A DNA stretch of 64,000 bases from CAVRUD01 sp963724285 (GCA_963724285.1 CAVRUD010000004.1:65157-129156), one strand, 5' to 3'. Counted from the stretch's first letter, positions 25,002 to 34,787 are shown. Numbers and translations are program-made. Notes: generated by a model not told the origin, from the sequence alone.

Positions 25002-25955
25002 TCAGTCCCCGATCTGCCCGTTCCGGGCCATCAGCCCGATCAGGTTCAGGATCAGCCGGGCCCCAACCAGGCTGGTCAGGTTGCGGACATCGAGCGCGGG
25101 CACGATCTCGACTAGGTCAAAGCCCACGATACGGCCCTTCGCCGCCACGCCTCGGAGCAGGTCGAAGGCCTGGAAGTAGGTCAGGCCACCGAAGGCCGGA
25201 TAGCCAACCCCGGGCGCCACGGCGGGATCGAGCCCGTCGGCGTCGAACGTGACGTAATACCGGTCGGCCGCCGGAATCCGGGCCAGCGCCGCCTCGATCC
25301 CGTCCCGATGGATCTCCTCGGCACCGACAAGCACGCTGCCATACGCCCTGGCGTCCTGGTACTCCCGCGCCCGGGCGCTGCCGACGCCTCGCAGCCCGAA
25401 CTGGGCCATCCCGGCCACGAAGGGCAGTTCGGATGCCCGGCGCATGTTGCTGCTCAGGCCCAGGCGCACCCCGCCGACCTCGTCCCGCCAGTCGAGATGG
25501 GCGTCGATCTGGACGACGCACATCGAGCCGAAGCCCTCATGGGCGCGCATCACCGGGATAGGGATGGAATGATCGCCACCGAGCACGATCGGCACGGCGC
25601 CCGCCGCCAGGATGCGGCGGATCACCGCGGTCGTATTGGCGCCATTCTCCTCGTGCCGCCCAGGGGAGATCGCGACATCACCGCAGTCCACCGCCCGAAC
25701 CGGACGGCCGCCGAAGAGGTCGCCGCCGAGGTCGACATCCTCATGGGCCAGGTACCTGGCCCAGCGCTGCGATGCCTCCCGGACTGCCGCCGGAGCGGCA
25801 CTCGTCGGGGAAGGCTCATCGCTTGAGCCGTAGGGAACGCCCTCGGGTACGCCGATCACGGCGATGTCCGCGGCAAGGTCCATTAGATCGTCGCAGCGGG
25901 GAAACCCGGCAAACGTTGCGCTTCCCTCGGGCACCGCCACCGTGCGTTCGGTCAT
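25002..25955 (-). CDS. Arginase/agmatinase family ureohydrolase
   Basis: 317 residues. The dinuclear manganese site residues of the family are present: H129 in LGGDHSIP, D151, H153 and D155 in QIDAHLDW, and D238 and D240 in TFDADGLDP. The family splits guanidino groups (arginine, agmatine, guanidinobutyrate and others) to urea in the cytoplasm. The specificity cannot be decided from sequence alone; the extended N-terminal region (GVPYGSSDEPSP) is closer to agmatinase-type enzymes than to vertebrate-type arginase. It stands alone between a 290-base gap and the divergent membrane glycosyltransferase gene. Confidence 0.9.
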   Translation of the reverse strand: MTERTVAVPEGSATFAGFPRCDDLMDLAADIAVIGVPEGVPYGSSDEPSPTSAAPAAVREASQRWARYLAHEDVDLGGDLFGGRPVRAVDCGDVAISPGRHEENGANTTAVIRRILAAGAVPIVLGGDHSIPIPVMRAHEGFGSMCVVQIDAHLDWRDEVGGVRLGLSSNMRRASELPFVAGMAQFGLRGVGSARAREYQDARAYGSVLVGAEEIHRDGIEAALARIPAADRYYVTFDADGLDPAVAPGVGYPAFGGLTYFQAFDLLRGVAAKGRIVGFDLVEIVPALDVRNLTSLVGARLILNLIGLMARNGQIGD

Positions 25956-26129
25956 CGTCGCTCCTTCTCCGTCGCTGCCGTTGCGGCTGTGGAAGCCGCG
26001 ACCTCCGGCTCAGCCAGCCTGGCGGCATAGGCAGGCCGCCCAGTATCGCGCTATTGTGCCGATCACGCGGGCTTGTAGCACGGTCCAGCCGGGACCGCGC
26101 GCCGCCAGCCGCCACTGGGAACCGCCGCG

Positions 26130-27713
26130 GTGACAACCCTGATCCAACCCGCGGCCGCCCCTCCCCGGACGCTCGCCGTCCGCTCCGAAGCGCTGCTCTC
26201 CGCCGTTGCCACCCCATTGCTGCTCGGCGTCTTGCAGGCGGCCACCTGCCTCTTGCTCACCTTCGTCGAACTGGCCGAGCCGCCTGCCCGGCCCGGATTC
26301 GCCGGGATCGCCTTCTCCAACGCGATCAACTCTCCCGGCGGCTGGAACGGTCTGCTCCTCTTCCAGGACGCGTTCAACTGGCTTCCCGGCATCGAGATCG
26401 GGGCAGCACTCTCTCCAACCGCTTACCTCGGCTTGCGCCGGAGCGGGATCGTCGTCCTGGCACTCCTCCAGCTCCTCGCCCTCTACGGCTGTCTCAACCC
26501 GGCCGCGCGTCGCTCTCCGGCATCGGCCTGGCGCTGGCTGGTCGGGCCGCTCCTGGGGTCGGTTGCCCTTCTGCCCTATCCGCCGATCAACACCGATGTC
26601 TTCTACTACGCCGCCAGCGGCCGGATTGCCGCGATCGGCGGAAACCCCTACCTGACCACCCCCCGCGCCATCCCGGACGAGCCCTTCGCTGCTTTCAACG
26701 ACTGGGGCCGGATCACCACCCCCTACGGCCCGGTCTGGACGACGCTCTGCCGGGCGGTCTACGCCGTCAGCGGCGACGATCCGGTCCGGGCGGTGATCGG
26801 GTTCAAGGTGCTGACGGGGGGCGCGGCGTTGGGACTAGCTCTGGTCACCATCTGGCTCGCCCGCCGCCTGACCGGCAGCCAGGCGGTTGCCCTGGCCGCC
26901 GGGGTCATCGTCGGCTGGCAACCCGCGCTCCTGCTCGAGTCGGCCGGGACGGCTCATCTCGACGCGGTGATGATGTTGCTCGCGGTCGGCGGCCTTGCGG
27001 TGATCGCCGCCGGCCGCAGCGGCGGATTCCGAGGGGGCCTCATGCTCCTGGCGGCCTCGGCCCTGGTCAAACCCGTCACGATCCCGCTGCTCGGTCTGGC
27101 CGCGCTGGGACGGCTTTGGAAACCGGAATCGCTGGCTATCACCGCCCGGCGCTGGCTGATCGATATCGCCGCGATCCTTGGGCTTGCCTTGGCGATGTTC
27201 GCGCCGTATTGGTCCGGCGGCGACCTCCCCCGCGAACTCGTCACGCAAGGGAAACTGCTCTACGTCGACGAGCCGTTTGGGGTCAATCCGCTCTGGTACT
27301 GGGTACTGCCCGAACTTCCCGGCATGCCGGAGGGCGACGACTGGGTCGACTTGGCCGATCTGACCCTCCGCCCCGGCACGCAGATCATCACGGCCCTGCT
27401 CCTGGGATGGAGCCTGCTCCGGCTCCTGCGGGCGGCTCGCGCGTTCCGGCGCTGCCCGCAATCCGCAGCCGGGATCAGCCCGCTCCCGGCCATCGTCGGC
27501 TCCTGGGCGATTGCCGCCGCAACCCTCGCGCTGGTCCCCGTGAATGCCCACGCCTGGTACGCCATCTGGGCCGTCGCCCCGGTCGCGCTGGCCTGGTCCC
27601 TTTCCGCGCGAAATGGCGGCTACGGTAGCCGCTGGCTCTGGGTCTACTTGATTTGGTCGCTGGCGGCATACCTCATCTACCACACGGTCGTGTGGCCGGG
27701 GAAGACGGAGTAG
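26130..27713 (+). CDS. Polytopic membrane glycosyltransferase (GT87/MptB-like)
   Basis: 527 residues from GTG at 26130. About a dozen hydrophobic segments are visible. The loop after the third or fourth segment reads INTDVFYYAASGRIAAIGGNPY, which contains the acidic residue and GNPY motif common to GT-C membrane mannosyltransferases using polyprenyl-phosphate sugars. PYGPVWTTL and AHLDAVMMLL are further typical stretches. It likely adds a sugar (mannose in well-studied actinobacterial relatives) to an envelope glycolipid or glycan on the outer face of the membrane. Alone, with no other envelope genes nearby; donor and acceptor unknown. Confidence 0.75.
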   Translation: MTTLIQPAAAPPRTLAVRSEALLSAVATPLLLGVLQAATCLLLTFVELAEPPARPGFAGIAFSNAINSPGGWNGLLLFQDAFNWLPGIEIGAALSPTAYLGLRRSGIVVLALLQLLALYGCLNPAARRSPASAWRWLVGPLLGSVALLPYPPINTDVFYYAASGRIAAIGGNPYLTTPRAIPDEPFAAFNDWGRITTPYGPVWTTLCRAVYAVSGDDPVRAVIGFKVLTGGAALGLALVTIWLARRLTGSQAVALAAGVIVGWQPALLLESAGTAHLDAVMMLLAVGGLAVIAAGRSGGFRGGLMLLAASALVKPVTIPLLGLAALGRLWKPESLAITARRWLIDIAAILGLALAMFAPYWSGGDLPRELVTQGKLLYVDEPFGVNPLWYWVLPELPGMPEGDDWVDLADLTLRPGTQIITALLLGWSLLRLLRAARAFRRCPQSAAGISPLPAIVGSWAIAAATLALVPVNAHAWYAIWAVAPVALAWSLSARNGGYGSRWLWVYLIWSLAAYLIYHTVVWPGKTE

Positions 27714-27812
27714 GCGAACAATCTGTGCTCACCGCTGCCCGGACGACGGGGATGCGTCGCCGGCCATCTCCCATCTGGAGCGCTCGTTGAAAAGGTTGGC
27801 CGCTCTCCGGGT

Positions 27813-27936
27813 CGCCCGGGGCTCACGGCCCGGGCTGAACATACCAGCCTCTCCGAGGCTAACGGAATGGTGCGTTCTAGCCTCGGAGAGGCTGTAACTC
27901 TGGGCCGGGCAGACCCTGGGCCGTGAGCCCCGGGCG
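27813..27936. repeat. REPIN-like inverted dimer of the CCCGGGGCT/AGCCTCTCCGAGGCT unit
   Basis: A forward unit (CGCCCGGGGCTCACGGCCCGGGCT...AGCCTCTCCGAGGCTA) and an inverted unit (TAGCCTCGGAGAGGCTG...GTGAGCCCCGGGCG) flank a 20-base centre. Total 124 bases. The same arrangement and length is at 54327-54451, while other copies in the window are single units. Confidence 0.85.
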
Positions 27937-27985
27937 GCAGGGACTAGGGCGTCAACCTTTTCGCACGGCGCTCTAGACGAGCGCG

Positions 27986-28384
27986 CTACCCCTGCTGCTG
28001 CGCGTCGAACTGCTGCTCGCGGTACTCCTCGATATGCTCGATGACCGCTTCCGGCATCTCCAGCTCGGCGTACGGGTTACAGGCGTCGGGGTCGTCCGGG
28101 TTGGGGCAGATCGGGAAGTCCTGCTGGGCCTGCCACTCCAGAATTCGCTCCCGCCGGGGTGGACTGTAAGCGCGGGTCTCCATTTGCTGGACCAGCGCCT
28201 TCGCCTGGGCGGATTCCATCGTCTTGTCCTGCTCCAACAGGCGCACCAACTCGTCCGGCTCGACGAAGTGGTGGGCGACCATCGCAAAGGTCAGGCGACC
28301 GTAATGCCCGATGTCCTCGCCCTTCTTCAGGGCGTCCATCAGGTGAACCATCATCGGGCTTCGGCGGAGATCATCGACCGGCAT
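27986..28384 (-). CDS. Uncharacterised 132-residue protein
   Basis: ATG with complement at 28382-28384, preceded by GAGGAGG. The sequence begins PVDDLRRSPMMVHLMDAL and contains HYGRLTFAMVAHHFVEPDELV, KALVQQMETRAYSPPRRER, FPICPNPDDPDACN and an acidic/Gln-rich end (EEYREQQFDAQQQG). I recognise no domain. The composition is that of a real soluble protein, with mostly helical character. It lies downstream of dapF in the same direction (124 bases apart), perhaps in the same transcript. Confidence 0.75.
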   Translation of the reverse strand: MPVDDLRRSPMMVHLMDALKKGEDIGHYGRLTFAMVAHHFVEPDELVRLLEQDKTMESAQAKALVQQMETRAYSPPRRERILEWQAQQDFPICPNPDDPDACNPYAELEMPEAVIEHIEEYREQQFDAQQQG

Positions 28385-28507
28385 CACTGCCTCCTCGTTG
28401 GCGTTACATAATGCGCGCTATCATAGCCGGTTTCTCCAGGATGTCCGGCAAGAAACAGAACGCACGTTCTGTGCCGCCCAGCGATGTCCGCCAATGAGGA
28501 GGGTCGG

Positions 28508-29410
28508 CTACTCCGGCCAGAGGGTGCCCGACGCAACCACCCGGGCCTGTCCCGCCAGCGTGACACCGGTGGCCCGCTCGCCATCGAGGCGGAAATCGAC
28601 GATCAGGGGGAGGCCGCTCCGGGTGACAACGGTGACCGGCGGCGCGACCAGGCCATTGGCGGTGGCCACGATTGCCGAGGCGACCGCCCCGGTACCGCAG
28701 GCGAGGGTTTCGTCCTCGACGCCGCGTTCGTAGGTCCGCATCCGCATCGTCTGTCCGTCGACCACAACGATGGCATTCAGGTTTGTCCCCGCCGGGGCGA
28801 AGGCCGAGTGATTGCGAACCGCACGCCCGATCCGGCGGAAGGTCTCGGCATCTCCGATGGTTTCCAGATCGTCGATGACGACAACAGCGTGCGGCACGCC
28901 CACCGAAATCGGAATAGGGGAGAGGCTCACTCCGGCCGCCTCGATCGCCACCGGCTGCCCGACTGGACCAGGATCGGCGATCGCGATTCGGACGAGCGGG
29001 GCGGAGGCGTCGGGCACGTCCGCCTCGACGATGCCGCTCAGCGTCTGGAACCGGCACCGCGCCGGGGCGATGCCATGCAGCACCGCGAACCGCGCTCCGC
29101 ACATGGCGCCGTTGCCGCACATCTCGCCTTCGCTGCCGTCGGCGTTGATGTACGTCCAGCGGAAATGCGCGCCGGGCTCGCCCGGCGCGGGGGGCGCCGC
29201 CTCATCGATCAGGACCACACCATCGGCGCCAATCGAGATCCGCCGCTCGCACACGCGCCGCGCAAACGCGCTCAGCACGTCAGCGGAAATTACCCCGGCT
29301 CTGTTGTCGACCACGACAAAGTCGTTGCCGCTACCGGACATCTTCCAGAACGGCACGCCCTTTGGCGCCACCGGGACTTCAGGCGTCGCGGTCCGCGACT
29401 GGACGATCAC
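28508..29410 (-). CDS. dapF: Diaminopimelate epimerase
   Basis: 300 residues. DapF interconverts LL- and meso-diaminopimelate in lysine and cell-wall synthesis. Both catalytic cysteines are present: C98 in EMCGNGAMC and C238 in ETLACGTGAVASA. The N-terminal KMSGSGNDFVVVDN is the usual start motif. The GTG start overlaps the stop of the upstream small gene (GTGA at 29407-29410), so the two are translationally coupled. One oddity is MCGARF after the first active-site Cys, where many DapF proteins have RCxxRF-type residues; function should be unaffected. Confidence 0.93.
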   Translation of the reverse strand: MIVQSRTATPEVPVAPKGVPFWKMSGSGNDFVVVDNRAGVISADVLSAFARRVCERRISIGADGVVLIDEAAPPAPGEPGAHFRWTYINADGSEGEMCGNGAMCGARFAVLHGIAPARCRFQTLSGIVEADVPDASAPLVRIAIADPGPVGQPVAIEAAGVSLSPIPISVGVPHAVVVIDDLETIGDAETFRRIGRAVRNHSAFAPAGTNLNAIVVVDGQTMRMRTYERGVEDETLACGTGAVASAIVATANGLVAPPVTVVTRSGLPLIVDFRLDGERATGVTLAGQARVVASGTLWPE

Positions 29411-29838
29411 CCGGAGCCTCCACCCGGCGTGGTCAGGTAGGCGATCAGGTCCTGCTCAAGGGCGTCGACATCGATCACATCGACGAGGGCTTCGCCGAGG
29501 TTCTCCCTCAGGTAGAGGCCGCCATCGACCCGCGACTGAGCCGCCAGGTAGGCGTCGACTTCGGCCGGGTCGACCAGCCCCCGGGCCGCAATCGCCGATC
29601 CCAGCGCCCGCAGGCGGAGTTGGGCCACCGTCAGTTGCGCCGCCAAATGGGCAACGGTCCGGGCCAGGGCCTCGCTCCATTCGTCGTGAGCACCGTGTCC
29701 GCTGGAGCCGGTATGCCCGGCATGCCCCGCGGGAGCGGCACTTCCGGCGGCCGGTTCGGGGAACGCCCCCAAAGGGCGCTTGCCCGATTCTTCGCCGAGC
29801 AGGCGGGAAAGATCGATCGGTGTCTCGTCGTCGCTCAT
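29407..29838 (-). CDS. Uncharacterised 143-residue protein upstream of dapF
   Basis: Starts MSDDETPIDLSRLLGEE. Residues 30-55 are rich in Gly, His and Ala (GHAGHTGSSGHGAH); then a helical stretch ALARTVAHLAAQLTVAQLRLRALGSAIAARG follows, with LVDPAEVDAYLAA after it, and a Gly-rich end. The helical stretch plus short head resembles small partner subunits, but I cannot name a family. It overlaps dapF by four bases, so co-translation is likely. Confidence 0.7.
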   Translation of the reverse strand: MSDDETPIDLSRLLGEESGKRPLGAFPEPAAGSAAPAGHAGHTGSSGHGAHDEWSEALARTVAHLAAQLTVAQLRLRALGSAIAARGLVDPAEVDAYLAAQSRVDGGLYLRENLGEALVDVIDVDALEQDLIAYLTTPGGGSG

Positions 29839-30229
29839 ACCTCATCCAACCGTGTCTACCGCAGCGAACGAATGTCAGGGTTTATCCCGGGCGACAACAA
29901 CGCCGCATCGTTTGCGCCAGGATTGCCCAGATTGTGCCACTGCCTAGGTCTATCAAGTTAGGGATTTTCTTCCGGGTTCCGCTTCACTCTCCGCAGAGCC
30001 TGGACTACAATGGCCGCCACGGTCAACCGGCATGCATCCCATTAGCGGAATCGGAACGTGTTCGACCGTTAAGGCTCGCTTGGCTATCGGACTGCATCTC
30101 GCATTCCCCGCTTCCCGATTTCCGTCCCGATAGCGACGTGGCACACGATCCCCGAAGACCGTCCGCTCAACGGTAGGTCCCAGCAGGACCACGCCGATCT
30201 AGCATGATGGCACGCAGCGAGGGTATTGG
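29839..30229. other. Intergenic region upstream of the DapF pair and the secreted-protein gene
   Basis: About 390 bases of lower GC content than the genes. Divergent promoters are expected. TACAAT near 30010 is a possible -10 box but lacks a clear -35. No gene seen. Confidence 0.35.
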
Positions 30230-30305
30230 GTGACAACGCAACGAGGGGACCAGACAAGCCAGTCCCAGCAGGTCAGGCAAGGGGTGGGCAACGCGCGGCG
30301 CCGGA

Positions 30306-31298
30306 TTGCCGGCCCGACGGTGCGTCCTCGGCGGCGTCGTCGCGCTCTTGCTGACGGGAACGTTCGGTTGGTCCGGACCATCGGCGGTGGCCACAGGCAC
30401 GTCCGGCAACGATGCGGCAGTTCCACTCGTGGCCGCTCAGGCCGCCGACCGGTGCCGCATCCCGACCGACGAAGACCGGGCGCCTCTGACCGATGGCACC
30501 TCCGGCAGCGCGACCCTGCCCGATGCGGCAACCCCGTTGGCCGACCCCGAGGCCCTTGAGTCGGCGATCGACATCGACCTCGTCATCCGGGCCCTGGCGG
30601 CCTGCCTCACCTCTGGTGACTACGACACGGTAACGGAACTGGCGTCGGGACAATTCCTCGGGGTATTGGCCGGGGTTGGGGGCGAACTCGACGACGATAC
30701 CTATCAGATCCTGGCTCAGGACCTTCCCATTACCCCGTTCCGGATCCGGGCCGTCTCGGCCATCCAGATGACCGGGGAGGATCAGGCCACTGCCGACGTG
30801 GTCTACGCGATTGCCAATCAGCTCTTCCACGGCCGGTGGACGTTCAGCCGGGTGGATGGCGGCTCGGACGCGACCGGGGGAGATCCGGAACGGCGCTGGA
30901 TCGTTGACGCCGAGCAGCCGATGGCGGCCGAGCCGCCGGCCGACGCGTCCGAGGTTGATGTCACCCTCGATGAATACGAGATCACGATCGATCCGGACGA
31001 ATCCCTCGGTCCGCATGTGGTCCTGACCGCCGAAAATGAGGGAGAGGAGGAGCACGAAGTGCTTGTCCTCCGGGTCACCGACGACGGCGATGTCCAGGAT
31101 CTCCTGACGGAGCCGGGGCCGGACTTGCCCGCGGGCCTTGTCTTTGGCGCGCAGACCACTGTTCCCGCTGGCGCCAGTGCGACGATCCCGCTGGTCAACC
31201 TCGTCCCTGGCACCTACGCCATCGTCAGTCTTCTGCTCAACGCCGACGGTGTTTCCGACCTCGCCCAGGGCATGGAAGCCGAATTCACGATCTCTTAA
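30306..31298 (+). CDS. Secreted protein of unknown function with a beta-rich C-terminal domain
   Basis: 330 residues from TTG at 30306. Signal peptide: ARRCVLGGVVALLLTGTF. The middle part (EALESAIDIDLVIRALAACLTSGDYDTVTELASGQFLG) looks like a helical domain of the kind found in NTF2-like secreted proteins. The C-terminal part (VDVTLDEYEITIDPDESLGPH, then EEHEVLVLRVTDDG, TIPLVNLVPGTYAIV) looks like a cupredoxin- or beta-sandwich-type fold. No ribosome binding site precedes the TTG. A GTG at 30230 reads MTTQRGDQTSQSQQVRQG in another frame and joins by a +1 shift near 30320, so the true start may be upstream with one extra base in the sequence. The C-terminal motif resembles that of 31745-32599. 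Confidence 0.7.
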   Translation: MPARRCVLGGVVALLLTGTFGWSGPSAVATGTSGNDAAVPLVAAQAADRCRIPTDEDRAPLTDGTSGSATLPDAATPLADPEALESAIDIDLVIRALAACLTSGDYDTVTELASGQFLGVLAGVGGELDDDTYQILAQDLPITPFRIRAVSAIQMTGEDQATADVVYAIANQLFHGRWTFSRVDGGSDATGGDPERRWIVDAEQPMAAEPPADASEVDVTLDEYEITIDPDESLGPHVVLTAENEGEEEHEVLVLRVTDDGDVQDLLTEPGPDLPAGLVFGAQTTVPAGASATIPLVNLVPGTYAIVSLLLNADGVSDLAQGMEAEFTIS

Positions 31299-31583
31299 TA
31301 ACGGGACTGCCGATACTGGCTGGACTGGCTGTCACCGCAATCCGTTTTTACTCATCATGCGTTTACCGGTCGTCACCCCGCCCCTATCGTCGCGGACGCA
31401 ATCATCCGCGAGGAAGGAGACGCCCAGAGTCGATGATGGGACCACCCGCCCCGTGGCTTCGGCATGCGCTCGGGAAATGAGGCGCTCGCAGCCGGCGACA
31501 CGAGCGGCGACCTCGTGCTACCCGCCCAAGCTACGATGCGAATTTAGGCAAATCGCCACGAGAACGATCAGAATCATCGGGAA

Positions 31584-31602
31584 CGGCCGGATTTTCCGGC
31601 CG
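31584..31602. promoter_or_regulatory. Hairpin directly upstream of a predicted promoter
   Basis: CGGCCGGA-TTT-TCCGGCCG, a perfect 8-bp stem ending five bases before the -35 box. It may be an operator or an upstream terminator. Confidence 0.35.
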
Positions 31603-31606
31603 GGAG

Positions 31607-31635
31607 TTGACCGGGCAGGCACGATTGTGCATACT
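31607..31635 (+). promoter_or_regulatory. Predicted sigma70 promoter
   Basis: TTGACC at 31607 and CATACT at 31630 with a 17-base spacer, 110 bases before the start of the secreted protein gene at 31745. Five of six and four of six consensus matches. Confidence 0.4.
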
Positions 31636-31744
31636 CAGTCGCCGTCAGTACATCGGGATACGGTGCGTTTATCGCGTTTTTGCAGCGCGATCAGTATGTG
31701 TGGCGAGGTGATTCGCCGCGGACGTGAGGGGAGGAGCGACGCAG

Positions 31745-32599
31745 ATGTCGAAGGCTATGCGTGAGCGTCGGTTGATGGCGCCGCCCGTTGGGGTTTTGAC
31801 CATCGCGCTGTTGCTGGTGGTGGCGCTTGCGGGCAGCCGGTTCGGCCAGACCCGCGCGCAAGATGCTACGCCGACAGCCGGTTCCAGCGAATGCGTTGCC
31901 GCGTCCGCCGACGCTGAGAGTATGGACGAGGGGACGCCGGAAGCGGCCCCGGTCGGCACGCCGGTTGCCGCCGCCGACGCAGAAGCCGCGGTCGCCGCGG
32001 CGACGGCCTACGTCGACTGCGTCAATGCCAGCGCGGAACTGCAGATCTCGGATCTGGAGGCCGACGCCGAGTCCGTCGCGACCTACGATGACGGCCGCAC
32101 CAGTATCAATGTCACCTACATGCTGGGTGAATACCAGTTCGTCGCCGCGACCTGGTACCTCGTTACGGCCGACGCTGGCCTGCAGGTCGCCGAAGAGGAT
32201 CTCGGCGGCATCGCGCCGGAAGGCGACACCATCATCAAGAGCGCCTCGGTCGCCGAGGGCGAGACCACCGTCTCCTTCGGCCAGGGCGGCAACGTCACCG
32301 AATCCGAAGTGATCACGATCCACATCATCAACATCACGGGAACCGAACCAGTCACCTACAACCTGTACGCCATTCCGGCCGCTGAGGGTGCCGCGACCCC
32401 CGTCGCGGCCGAGGAGATGGCGACCCCGACCAGCGACGAGGCGATGGCGGACGGCGAACTCGTCGGCACGCTCACCGTTCCGGCCGGCGGCGAGGAAGAC
32501 ATGCACCTGCTCGGGCTTCCGGCCGGTACCTACGCCCTGGTCGACGCGAACGTCGCGGGCTCGGTCGCAACCCTGGTGGTTGCCTCCCTCGATATCTAG
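31745..32599 (+). CDS. Secreted TP-rich protein of unknown function
   Basis: 284 residues. ATG at 31745 follows GGGGAGGAG. The signal peptide (VGVLTIALLLVVALAGSRFG) ends near TRAQ, and the mature protein starts DATPTAGSSE. Linker stretches rich in Thr-Pro, Ala and Glu (EGTPEAAPVGTPVAAAD, AATPVAAEEMATPTSDEAMADG) flank two folded parts: one with AYVDCVNASAELQISDLEADAESV and a C-terminal one with VGTLTVPAGGEEDMHLLGL and PAGTYALV. The AQDATP mature start is shared with 49017-49637. Probably anchored to or released from the cell surface; function unknown. Confidence 0.8.
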   Translation: MSKAMRERRLMAPPVGVLTIALLLVVALAGSRFGQTRAQDATPTAGSSECVAASADAESMDEGTPEAAPVGTPVAAADAEAAVAAATAYVDCVNASAELQISDLEADAESVATYDDGRTSINVTYMLGEYQFVAATWYLVTADAGLQVAEEDLGGIAPEGDTIIKSASVAEGETTVSFGQGGNVTESEVITIHIINITGTEPVTYNLYAIPAAEGAATPVAAEEMATPTSDEAMADGELVGTLTVPAGGEEDMHLLGLPAGTYALVDANVAGSVATLVVASLDI

Positions 32600-32636
32600 G
32601 ATCCCGGTTTGTGCGGCGGAAACGCCGCGGTAGCAC

Positions 32637-32662
32637 GGGCGCCGGCAATGGGGCCGGCGCCC
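32637..32662 (+). terminator. Hairpin terminator candidate
   Basis: A perfect 10-bp stem (GGGCGCCGGC and complement) with loop AATGGG, 38 bases after the stop codon of the secreted protein gene. No T run follows. Confidence 0.5.
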
Positions 32663-32759
32663 ACGCCATTCATCCGGTCAGCCTGACCGGAGACGGTATT
32701 GGGCTACGACCGCCCAGCCACCACGCAGGCCGCTGGCCGTTCCAGGAGGGCATCTCAAC

Positions 32760-34633
32760 ATGGCAGATCGTAGGTTTGGACAGCTTTTCGACGAGTTCAA
32801 GGCCGGCGGCATTACCCGCCGCCAGTTCCTTGAGCGGGCAATGGCGCTCGGCGTCGGGCTTCCGGTCGCGATGTTCGTCGCCAACTCCGTCCGCGTCGCC
32901 GGCGCTCCCGCCCGGCCCCGCGCTGGCGCGGCCAGCGTCTTCCAGGATGGCGGCGGCGTCGCTCCGTCGGCCGGCATGGAGGGCCGCACCCGCGGCGAGG
33001 GCGGCGAGCTGAAGCTGCTCCTGTGGCAGGCGCCGACGACCCTCAACCCGCACGTCTCCACCGGCACCAAGGACTTCTACGCGGCCACAGCTGGTCCTTG
33101 AGCCGATGATGCACTACCTGCCCGACGGCACGGTCATCCCGAACCTGGTCGAGCAGGTGCCGACGGTCGAGAACGGCCTCCTCAAGGAGGACCTCACCGG
33201 CTTCACCGCGACCACTCAAAGAAGGGCATCGTCTGGAGCGACGGCACCCCGCTGACCGCCGCGGACGTCGTCTTCACCTGGCAGTGGATCACCGACCCCG
33301 GAGAACGGCTCGGTCAGCATCGCCACCTGGGAGCCGATCCAGGGCATCACCGCCGTCGACGAGCGGACCTTCGAGGTCACCTACGCCGCCGGCAACCTCA
33401 ACTGGTACGCCCCGTTCACCGGGACCACCTACGGCTACATCCTGCCGAAGCACATCCTGGAAGCGGGCCCGACGCGGCCGACCGCCTTCAATCAGGGCGC
33501 CGATCGGCACCGGACCGTACGTGGTCACCTCGTTCTCCGCCAACGACCAGGTCATCTACGAGGCCAACCCGAACTACCGCGAGCCCAACAAGCCCTTCTT
33601 CGCCACCGTCAACCTCAAGGGCGGCGGCGACCCCGCCTCGGCGGCCCGGGCGGTGCTGCAGACCGGCGACTGGGACTACGCCTGGAACCTCCAGGTCGAG
33701 CCCGCCATCCTCAACGAGCTGATGGAGTCCGGCGACAAGGGCACCATCCAGTTCACGGCGGGCACCAACACTCGAGCGGATCAACATCAACTTCTCCGAC
33801 CCGAACGCCGAGGTCGACGGGCAGCGCTCGCACAAGGACACCCCGCACCCGTTCCTGACCGACCTGGCGGTCCGCCAGGCGATGGCGTTTGGCGGTCGAC
33901 CGCGAGACGATCTCCACCCAGTTCTACGGCGAGGGCGAGCCGGCCAACGGCCAACATCGTCAACGGCCTGCCGGACTTCGTCTCCCCGAACACCAGCTTC
34001 GAGTTCAACCTCGACAAGGCGAAGGAGACCCTGGAGGCGGCGGGTTGGGTCGAGGACGGCGACGTCCGCGCCAAGGACGGGGTCGAGCTGAAGATCACCT
34101 ACTCGACCTCGATCAACCCGGTCCGCCAGAAGACCCAGGCGGTCAACAAGCAGAACTTCGAGGAGATCGGCATCCAGGTCTCCCTGCAGCAGGTCGACTC
34201 GGGCATCTTCTTCGACTCCTCGCCGGGCAACGAGCAGAACATCGGCCACATGTACGTCGACATCAACATGTACACCAACGGGCCGAGCACCCCGGTTCCG
34301 ACCGACTACATGGTCGGCTGGTAGGCCGGGCCGAACGGCGTCGAACATGGCCCAGGCGGGCAACAGCTGGAACGGCCAGAACTTCCAGCGCTACTCCAAC
34401 GCCGAGTACGACGCCCTCTACGACCAGCTGCGGGCGACGGTCGACGTCGAGCAGGCGGCCCAGATCATCATCCAGATGAACGACATCCTGGTCAACGACG
34501 TCGTCGTCATCCCGGAGGTCAACCGGGCGGCCGACAAGTACGCGATCTCGAACCGGCTCCGCAACGAGAACGTCGCCCTCAGCGCCCTGAGCACGGCTTC
34601 TGGAACATCGCCAACTGGAACACGGTCGAGTAG
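32760..34633 (+). pseudogene. Family-5 (peptide/nickel-type) ABC substrate-binding protein with about nine frame breaks
   Basis: Starts MADRRFGQLFDEFKAGG at 32760; the Tat motif TRRQFLERAMALGVGLPVA follows. Family-5 landmarks appear in successive frames: LNPHVSTGTKDF, VLEPMMHYLPDGT, KKGIVWSDGTPLTAADVVF, TYGYILPKHIL, PIGTGPYVV, AVDRETISTQFYGEGEPA, DKAKETLEAAGW, and the end FWNIANWNTVE. Frame breaks lie near 33085, 33218, 33300, 33500, 33772, 33890, 33948, 34340 and 34590. All except the last are +1, and there is one TAG at about 34322 where YAGPNG is expected. The protein sequence between breaks is undamaged. It would bind oligopeptides or other large solutes outside the cell; no permease is adjacent. 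Confidence 0.85.
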
Positions 34634-34670
34634 CGATTGACCAACACGCCAGAGACGAGAACCGAGGCGG

Positions 34671-34698
34671 ACGGCCCGGGGCATATGCCCCGGGCCGT
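34671..34698 (+). terminator. Perfect palindrome after the binding-protein gene
   Basis: ACGGCCCGGGGCAT is followed immediately by its complement, forming a 14+14 palindrome 38 bases after the stop. A likely transcript end for the family-5 binding protein gene. Confidence 0.6.
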
Positions 34699-34787
34699 TC
34701 GCGGTTGGGTGCCGCACACGGTCAGATGCACGTGCCGGATTGTGGGCGGATCCTCGGGAAAACGGCCTTCTGTGCGCCGGTGGAACC

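Larger units (their letters stand above)
31299..31744. other. Intergenic region with hairpin and promoter
   Basis: No gene seen in 31299-31744. It contains a hairpin at 31584-31602 and a predicted promoter at 31607-31635 reading into the secreted protein gene. The ribosome binding site GGAGGAG sits at 31730-31736. Confidence 0.45.

Noticed and set aside
34322..34324. TAG read as an amino acid (recoding) in the family-5 binding protein
   Set aside because: The gene has many other frame breaks, and TAG ends other genes normally here.
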